From positions 1 through 18,141 of the forward strand of contig CAZZFT010000100.1 of the NCBI GenBank assembly GCA_964653555.1: a stretch of DNA of 18,141 nt, in the 5' to 3' direction. Origin of the DNA: JAHEJV01 sp964653555 (GTDB lineage: Bacteria; Myxococcota_A; UBA9160; SMWR01). Positions 13,846 through 18,141 of the stretch are shown here, in pieces (within the stretch, counting starts at the first letter, position 1; every line of letters starts with the position of its first letter). The notes under the pieces are model-generated. The model was not told the DNA's origin, ran no database searches, and was given only the letters and a program-made list of their open reading frames with translations. A program made the translations under genes and the position numbers.

Positions 13846-15681
13846 TCACTCCACCGTCACGCTCTTCGCCAGATTGCGCGGCTGGTCGACGTCGGTGCCC
13901 TTGAGCACGGCGACGTGATAGGCGAGCAGCTGGAGAGGAACGGTGACGAGCACCGCGGTGAGGAACTCTCCCAGGTCGGGGACGTAGACGACGTCGTTCG
14001 CCTTGGTCGCGATCGAGTCGTCGCCTTCGCTCGCGATCGCGATCACCATGCCGTCTCGTGCCCGCACCTGCTCCAGGTTGGAGATCACCTTGTCGTAGAT
14101 CGGGCTGCGGTTCGCGATCACGACGACGGGCATCAGCTCGTCGATCAGCGCGATCGGCCCGTGCTTCATCTCGCCCGCGGCATAGGCCTCGGCGTGGATG
14201 TAGGAGATCTCCTTGAGCTTCAGCGCTCCCTCGAAGGCGATCGGCACCATGACGCCGCGGCCGAGGTAGAGGAAGTCGCGCGAGTGCATGTACTTCTGCG
14301 CGATCGCCCGGACCGACTCGTCGACCTGGAGCGTGCGCTCCACCAGACGGGGCAGGCGCATCAGCTCCTCGAGGCGCAGCCGGCCCTGCTCCGGCGAGAG
14401 GCGGCCCTGCGCGAGGCCGAGCTTCACGGCCAGCATGTAGAGCGCCACCACCTGGGTGGTGAATGCCTTCGTGCTCGCAACGCCGATCTCCGGCCCGGCG
14501 TGGGTGTAGAGCACGTCGTGGCTCTCGCGCGCGATCGTCGCGTCGCGCACGTTGCAGATCGAGAGCACGCGCGAGCCCTGACGCTTCGCCTCGCGCAGCG
14601 CCGCCAGCGTGTCGGCCGTCTCCCCCGACTGGGAGACCGGGATCGCCATCACGCCGCCGCCCAGGATCGGGCTGCGGTAGCGGAACTCGCTGGCCAGATC
14701 GACATCGCAGGGTATGCCGGCGAGCTGCTCGATCATGTACTTGCCCACCAGACAGGCGTGCCAGGCGGTGCCACAGGCGACGAGTGCGACCCGCTGGATC
14801 GCGGCGACGCGTTCGGGGGAGAGATCGATCCCGTCGAGATCGAGGTCGCCCTCGTTCTCCAGGATCCGGGTCCCGATCGTGTCGGCGATCGCCCGCGGCT
14901 GTTCGAAGATCTCCTTCTGCATGAAGCGGTCGTAGCCGCCCTTCTCCGCCGACACCGGATCCCACTGGATCGCGCGCGGCTCACGGTCGATCGGGCGGCC
15001 CTCGCCGTCGAGCACCTGCACCGAGTCCTCGGAGAGCACCGCGAACTCGCCGTCCTCGAGGAAGAGCATCTGCCGCGTGTAGGGCAGGATCGCCGGGATG
15101 TCGCTGGCGAGGAAGTTCTGCTTCTCGCCGAGGCCGAGCACGATCGGGCTTCCACCCTGCTTCGCCACGACGATGTGCTCCGGATCGGTCTCCGAGAGCA
15201 CCCCGAAGGCGTAGGAGCCGACTACGCGCCCGCAGGCCTGGCGCACCGCGGTCACGAGATCGCTGCCGGCGCGCAGCCGCGCGTCGATCAGATGGGCGAT
15301 CAGCTCCGTGTCCGTGTCCGACTCGATGCGGTGTCCGTCCGCCTCCAGCTCGGCGCGCAGCTCCCGGTAGTTCTCCATGATGCCGTTGTGCACGACCACC
15401 ACCGAGCCCGCCTTGTGGGGGTGCGCGTTGCGCTCCGAGGGCTTGCCGTGGGTGGCCCAGCGCGTGTGACCGACGCCGACTCGGCCTGTCAGCGGCCGAT
15501 CGCGCAGGGCGGCCTCGAGATTGCTCAGCTTGCCGACGGCGCGGCGGATCTCGATCGCGCCGCCCGAGAACATCGCGATTCCCGCCGAGTCGTAGCCGCG
15601 GTACTCGAGGCGTCGCAGCCCGTCCAGGATCACCTGCTGGGCGTCGCCTCCGCGTCCGATCGTGCCGACGATTCCGCACAT
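13846..15681 (-). CDS. glmS: Glutamine--fructose-6-phosphate aminotransferase (isomerizing)
   Basis: Makes glucosamine-6-phosphate from fructose-6-phosphate and glutamine, the first step of UDP-GlcNAc synthesis. At 611 residues it nearly equals E. coli GlmS (609). The class II glutaminase domain starts MCGIVGTIG with the nucleophile Cys2, followed by RRLEYRGYDSAGIA, GHTRWATHG and HNGIMENY. Two SIS sugar-isomerase domains follow, with SQSGETADT near 350 and STKAFTTQV. The C-terminus is PRNLAKSVTVE, carrying the conserved lysine. ATG 15681 follows GGAGAG by five bases; the open frame extends upstream but Cys2 must be N-terminal. It lies 19 bases after glmU on the same strand, so one operon supplies both ends of the pathway. 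There is no room for a glmS ribozyme. Confidence 0.97.
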   Translation of the reverse strand: MCGIVGTIGRGGDAQQVILDGLRRLEYRGYDSAGIAMFSGGAIEIRRAVGKLSNLEAALRDRPLTGRVGVGHTRWATHGKPSERNAHPHKAGSVVVVHNGIMENYRELRAELEADGHRIESDTDTELIAHLIDARLRAGSDLVTAVRQACGRVVGSYAFGVLSETDPEHIVVAKQGGSPIVLGLGEKQNFLASDIPAILPYTRQMLFLEDGEFAVLSEDSVQVLDGEGRPIDREPRAIQWDPVSAEKGGYDRFMQKEIFEQPRAIADTIGTRILENEGDLDLDGIDLSPERVAAIQRVALVACGTAWHACLVGKYMIEQLAGIPCDVDLASEFRYRSPILGGGVMAIPVSQSGETADTLAALREAKRQGSRVLSICNVRDATIARESHDVLYTHAGPEIGVASTKAFTTQVVALYMLAVKLGLAQGRLSPEQGRLRLEELMRLPRLVERTLQVDESVRAIAQKYMHSRDFLYLGRGVMVPIAFEGALKLKEISYIHAEAYAAGEMKHGPIALIDELMPVVVIANRSPIYDKVISNLEQVRARDGMVIAIASEGDDSIATKANDVVYVPDLGEFLTAVLVTVPLQLLAYHVAVLKGTDVDQPRNLAKSVTVE

Positions 15682-15700
15682 GTTCGCTCTCCGGGGTCCG

Positions 15701-17026
15701 CTATTCGCGCTTTCGTCGGCGCGCGACCCAGCCTTCGACGTTGCGCTGCCGGGCGCGGGCGACGCCGAGCGCGCCCTCCGGCACGTTGGAGGTGATGGTG
15801 GAGCCCGCCGCCAAGAAAGTGTCGGATTCGACGACGACCGGTGCCACCAGATTGACATTGCAGCCGATGAAGGCCCGGGCTCCGATCCGGGTGCGGTGTT
15901 TCTTCTGGCCGTCGTAGTTCACCACGATCGAGCCGCAGCCGAAGCTCGCGCCGGGACCCACGTCCGCGTCGCCGATGTAGCTCAGGTGGTCGGCCTTCAC
16001 GCCGGCGCCGAGGACGCTGTTCTTCACCTCGACGAAGTTGCCGATGCGGCAGCGGTCGCCGATCAGGCAGTTCGGGCGCAGGTGGGCGTTGGGACCCATC
16101 TCGACGTCGTCGCCGATCGCGCTCGATTCGATCGTGCAGCCGGGCTTGAGGTGCACTCCGCTGCCGATCCGCGAGGGCCCCTGGATCACGCATCCGGGCT
16201 CGATCACCGTATCCGGTCCGATCTCGACGTCCACGTCCACGTAGGTGGCGTCGGGATCGACGATCGTGACACCGGCGGCCATCAGGCGGGAGAGCGTCTG
16301 CTCCCGCAGGTGCCGGGCGACGATCGCCAGCTCCGCGCGCGTATTGACCCCGAGTGCCTCGGAGGCGTCGGGCAGCAGCAGCGCCTCGACGCGCAGGCCG
16401 TCGGAGACGGCCAGCTCGACCATCTGGGTCAGGTACAGCTCTCCTTGGGCGTTGTCGTCGTCCAGGCGCTCCAGGAGCTTCCAGAGAAGGCTCGCGTCGA
16501 CCAGGTATACGCCGGTGTTGCGCTCGCGGATGGCGAGCTCCTCGGGCGTCGCGTCGGTGGCCTCGACGACGCGCGCCACCGCGCCCGCCGTGTCGCGCAC
16601 CACGATGCCCGGCACCTCCACGTGTGCCGAGAGCAGCACCAGGTCGGCGCCCGTCTCGGCCTTGTGAAGGGCCATGCGCCGAAGCGTGTCGCCACGCAGC
16701 AGCGGGGTGTCGCCGTACAGGATCAGCACGTCGCCCTCGAAGTCGGCGAGGGACTCGCGGCAGAGCTGCACCGCGTGGCCGGTTCCGCGCTGCTCGGGCT
16801 GGAGCACGAACTCGGCCTGCCCGGCGAAGCGCTCGCGCACCGCGTCGGCGCCGAAGCCCACCACCACCAGGCAGCGCCGGGCGGCGAGTGCCCGGGCGGC
16901 GGCCAAGGGGAAGGCGAGCATCGGGCGCCCCCCCACCTCGTGCAGCACCTTGGGGCGCCGCGAGCGCAGGCGGGTGCCCTGGCCTGCGGCCAGGACGACG
17001 GCGGCGAGCTCACGGTGGGCAGCCAT
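15701..17026 (-). CDS. glmU: Bifunctional GlcNAc-1-P uridyltransferase / GlcN-1-P acetyltransferase
   Basis: Carries out the last two steps to UDP-GlcNAc: acetylation of glucosamine-1-phosphate and then uridylyl transfer. The N-terminal pyrophosphorylase domain has VVLAAGQGTRLRSRRPKVLH (10-29), QRGTGHAV, the metal-binding YGDTPLL, ERNTGVYL, and GELYLTQMV. The C-terminal left-handed beta-helix shows hexapeptide repeats from about 240. Acetyltransferase residues are recognisable in HLRPN, VEVKNS, DHLSYIGDADVG and VNYDG. At 441 residues it is slightly shorter than E. coli GlmU (456), with the tail ending soon after ARARQRN. ATG 17026 has GGAGGAGC directly before it. It is first in the glmU-glmS(-AsmA-like) operon and divergent from hflX. 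Confidence 0.96.
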   Translation of the reverse strand: MAAHRELAAVVLAAGQGTRLRSRRPKVLHEVGGRPMLAFPLAAARALAARRCLVVVGFGADAVRERFAGQAEFVLQPEQRGTGHAVQLCRESLADFEGDVLILYGDTPLLRGDTLRRMALHKAETGADLVLLSAHVEVPGIVVRDTAGAVARVVEATDATPEELAIRERNTGVYLVDASLLWKLLERLDDDNAQGELYLTQMVELAVSDGLRVEALLLPDASEALGVNTRAELAIVARHLREQTLSRLMAAGVTIVDPDATYVDVDVEIGPDTVIEPGCVIQGPSRIGSGVHLKPGCTIESSAIGDDVEMGPNAHLRPNCLIGDRCRIGNFVEVKNSVLGAGVKADHLSYIGDADVGPGASFGCGSIVVNYDGQKKHRTRIGARAFIGCNVNLVAPVVVESDTFLAAGSTITSNVPEGALGVARARQRNVEGWVARRRKRE

Positions 17027-17200
17027 GCTCCTCCAGTCTTCGGCGAGTCGGACGGCGAACTGACGAGTGCGCGCAGGCCGGTGACGCTACCAGCGGCCCA
17101 GGGCACGGGGTAGCGCAGGGGCGCCTGAGCCCCGCGGGGTGCGACTCCCTGGAGCGGGCACCGCGGCTGGAGCACGGCATCCCGCGCTAGATTTCCCACG

Positions 17201-17218
17201 CGACGGCCCCCGCCGTCG
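17201..17218 (+). repeat. Hairpin directly upstream of the hflX ribosome site
   Basis: CGACGGC (17201-17207), loop CCCC, GCCGTCG (17212-17218): a perfect 7-bp stem that touches GAGGGGG (17218-17224), the likely Shine-Dalgarno of hflX. A weak -10-like TAGATT (17188-17193) would place the mRNA 5' end close to the hairpin base. This could affect mRNA stability or translation. The rest of the 205-base glmU/hflX divergent region shows no clear motif. Confidence 0.35.
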
Positions 17219-17231
17219 AGGGGGTTGCGCG

Positions 17232-17814
17232 ATCCACGTCACCGGCAACACGCACGGGCTGAAGGCCAGCCAGATCCGGCAGCTCGAACGTCTGGCCCAG
17301 CGCCGCCTGCCGCCCGAGCGCCTGCTGACCCACGAGTTCGCTCGCCAGCTGTGCGAGTTCACCGGCGAGACCGGACGCCAGGTCGGAGTGCTGGTCGATC
17401 GGCGCGGCAACGTGACCCACGTGATGGTGGGCGACGCGCGCGGGATCGAGATGCCCGACTGGGGGCGTCTTCGCGCGGGCCGCGGCCGCCTGCGCGGCCT
17501 GCGCTGCATCCACACCCACGTCGGCGACGAGCCGCTGAACCGCGACGACGAGACCGACCTGGCCGTCCTCCGGCTCGATGCGATGGTCGCCGTGGGTACC
17601 ACCGGCGAGGGTCTGCCCGGCCTGGCCCACGTCGCCGCTCTGCGCCCCACCCAGGACGCCGGCGACGGGATCGAGCATCTCGAGCCCACGCCGCCGGCGC
17701 TGCTCGACCTCGTCGACACGGGCTCTTTCCTCCACTGTCAGCCCGCGGCGCAGGTTCGTGTCGAGGTCGTCGAAGACGGCGAGGTCGGCCCCGAGCGGGT
17801 CGATGAGCAGCAGG
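17232..17814 (+). CDS. hflX: GTPase HflX, N-terminal extension (5' part, up to assembly gap)
   Basis: HflX is a ribosome-associated GTPase that rescues stalled or heat-damaged ribosomes. This part is the long N-terminal extension found in many deltaproteobacterial-type HflX proteins: GNTHGLKASQIRQLERLAQRR, GRQVGVLVDRRGNVTHVMVGD, GRLRGLRCIHTHVGDEPLNRDDETDLAVLRLDAM and the following Gly-rich and HVAAL segments. Homologues begin at or near xxxxGNTxGLK, which would put the start at 17232, but the codon there is ATC. It stands seven bases after GAGGGGG. The only conventional in-frame start after the preceding stop (17082) is GTG 17139, which adds 31 Arg/Gly/Pro-rich residues that look non-coding. 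The last 90 or so bases before the gap do not resemble HflX. It is divergent from glmU. Confidence 0.8.
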
Positions 17815-17824
17815 NNNNNNNNNN
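17815..17824. other. Assembly gap (10 N) inside hflX
   Basis: Ten Ns interrupt the HflX gene. The reading frame before and after the gap differs for a 10-base filler: a continuous gene would need a gap length of 2 modulo 3. The true length and content are therefore unknown and the run is best read as a scaffold placeholder. Confidence 0.98.
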
Positions 17825-18141
17825 CGCGCGCGCGAGGACGAGCTCGCGCGCCTGGACCGCACCCGCGAGGTCGGCGAGGGCGAGCGCGCGATCCTCGTCT
17901 CGGTGACCGCCGGCCGCCGCCCCGACGACTTCGAGATCCAGCTCGAAGAGCTGGCCGAGCTGGCGCGTTCGGCGGGCGTGGAGGTGGTGGACATCGTCAC
18001 ACAGCACCGGCCCCAGATCGACCGCAAGTTCCTGATCGGGACCGGGCGGCTCCAGGATCTGGTGATCCGAGCCTTCCAGAGCGACGTGGACCTGGTGATC
18101 TTCGACCAGAACCTGTCGGCGACCCAGGCGCGCAACCTGGC
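17825..18141 (+). CDS. hflX: GTPase HflX, HflX-domain part (continues beyond window)
   Basis: Continuation of hflX after the Ns, in the frame beginning at 17825 and open to the window end. It reads REDELARLDRTREVGEGERAILVSVTAG, then the canonical HflX N-domain: FEIQLEELAELARSAGVEVVD, THRPQI-like TQHRPQIDRKFLIGTGRLQDL, and DLVIFDQNLSATQARNLA. The IGTGRLQDL and VIFDQxLSxxQxRNL motifs identify it. The GTP-binding G1 to G5 motifs lie downstream, outside the window. With the preceding part it would give a protein of the long, extended HflX type (inferred). Confidence 0.9.

Noticed and set aside
13812..13847. Hairpin GAGGAC...GTCCTC at the glmS 3' end as a terminator
   Set aside because: A six-base stem with a 24-base loop that overlaps the stop codon, with no T-run; not convincing.
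15682..15700. glmS ribozyme or riboswitch
   Set aside because: Only 19 bases separate glmU and glmS, too short for the ribozyme, which is known from Gram-positive bacteria.
13915..15795. Long plus-strand open frames antisense to glmS and glmU (626 and 483 codons)
   Set aside because: They are mirror frames of clearly identified genes, rich in His/Asp/Arg/Val with no family motifs. High GC3 removes stops from the complementary frame.
1..18141. CRISPR arrays, tRNA/rRNA genes, transposases, phage genes, restriction or toxin-antitoxin systems
   Set aside because: Looked for on both strands; no direct repeat arrays, cloverleaf sequences or matching protein motifs were seen.

Overview
The window is very GC-rich with almost only G/C at third codon positions, and it is densely packed. 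No stretch over about 210 bases lacks a gene, and I saw no rRNA, tRNA, CRISPR array or insertion sequence. The long N-terminal extension on HflX, the glmU-glmS adjacency and the GC content suggest a high-GC Gram-negative of the old deltaproteobacterial group (Myxococcota/Binatota-like). A run of ten Ns suggests a scaffolded, probably metagenomic, assembly. The taxonomy is inference.

Layout. (a) 1-1872, minus: a PcrA/UvrD helicase cut by the window edge. (b) 2045-4749, plus: a tight three-gene operon of ATP-grasp ligase, metal-site-altered amidohydrolase-fold protein and SAM methyltransferase. (c) 4689-5693, minus: an ArnC/GtrB-type polyprenyl-phosphate glycosyltransferase whose 3' end overlaps the methyltransferase tail to tail. 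(d) 5899-8846, plus, divergent from (c): a WecE-type sugar aminotransferase coupled to a YkoS-like (DUF6044) multi-spanning GT-C-type protein, followed by a small DUF4870 membrane protein (8723-9127). (e) 9144-11023, minus: a two-domain AhpD-like protein overlapping by one base a membrane-anchored class III nucleotide cyclase. (f) 11121-12995, plus: a sodium:solute symporter. (g) 13047-17026, minus: glmU, glmS and a small AsmA-like protein. (h) 17232 to the end, plus: hflX, interrupted by an assembly gap.

The most interesting part is 2045-8846. A 4-amino-sugar aminotransferase, a lipid-phosphate glycosyltransferase and a polytopic transferase candidate together resemble the logic of the Arn (Ara4N) pathway and of the YkoT/YkoS three-component glycosylation pairs. 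The ATP-grasp, amidohydrolase-like and methyltransferase genes could supply an unusual decoration of the sugar. This link is inferred from gene order and family, not shown. glmU/glmS make UDP-GlcNAc for the envelope; the other genes are housekeeping or signalling.
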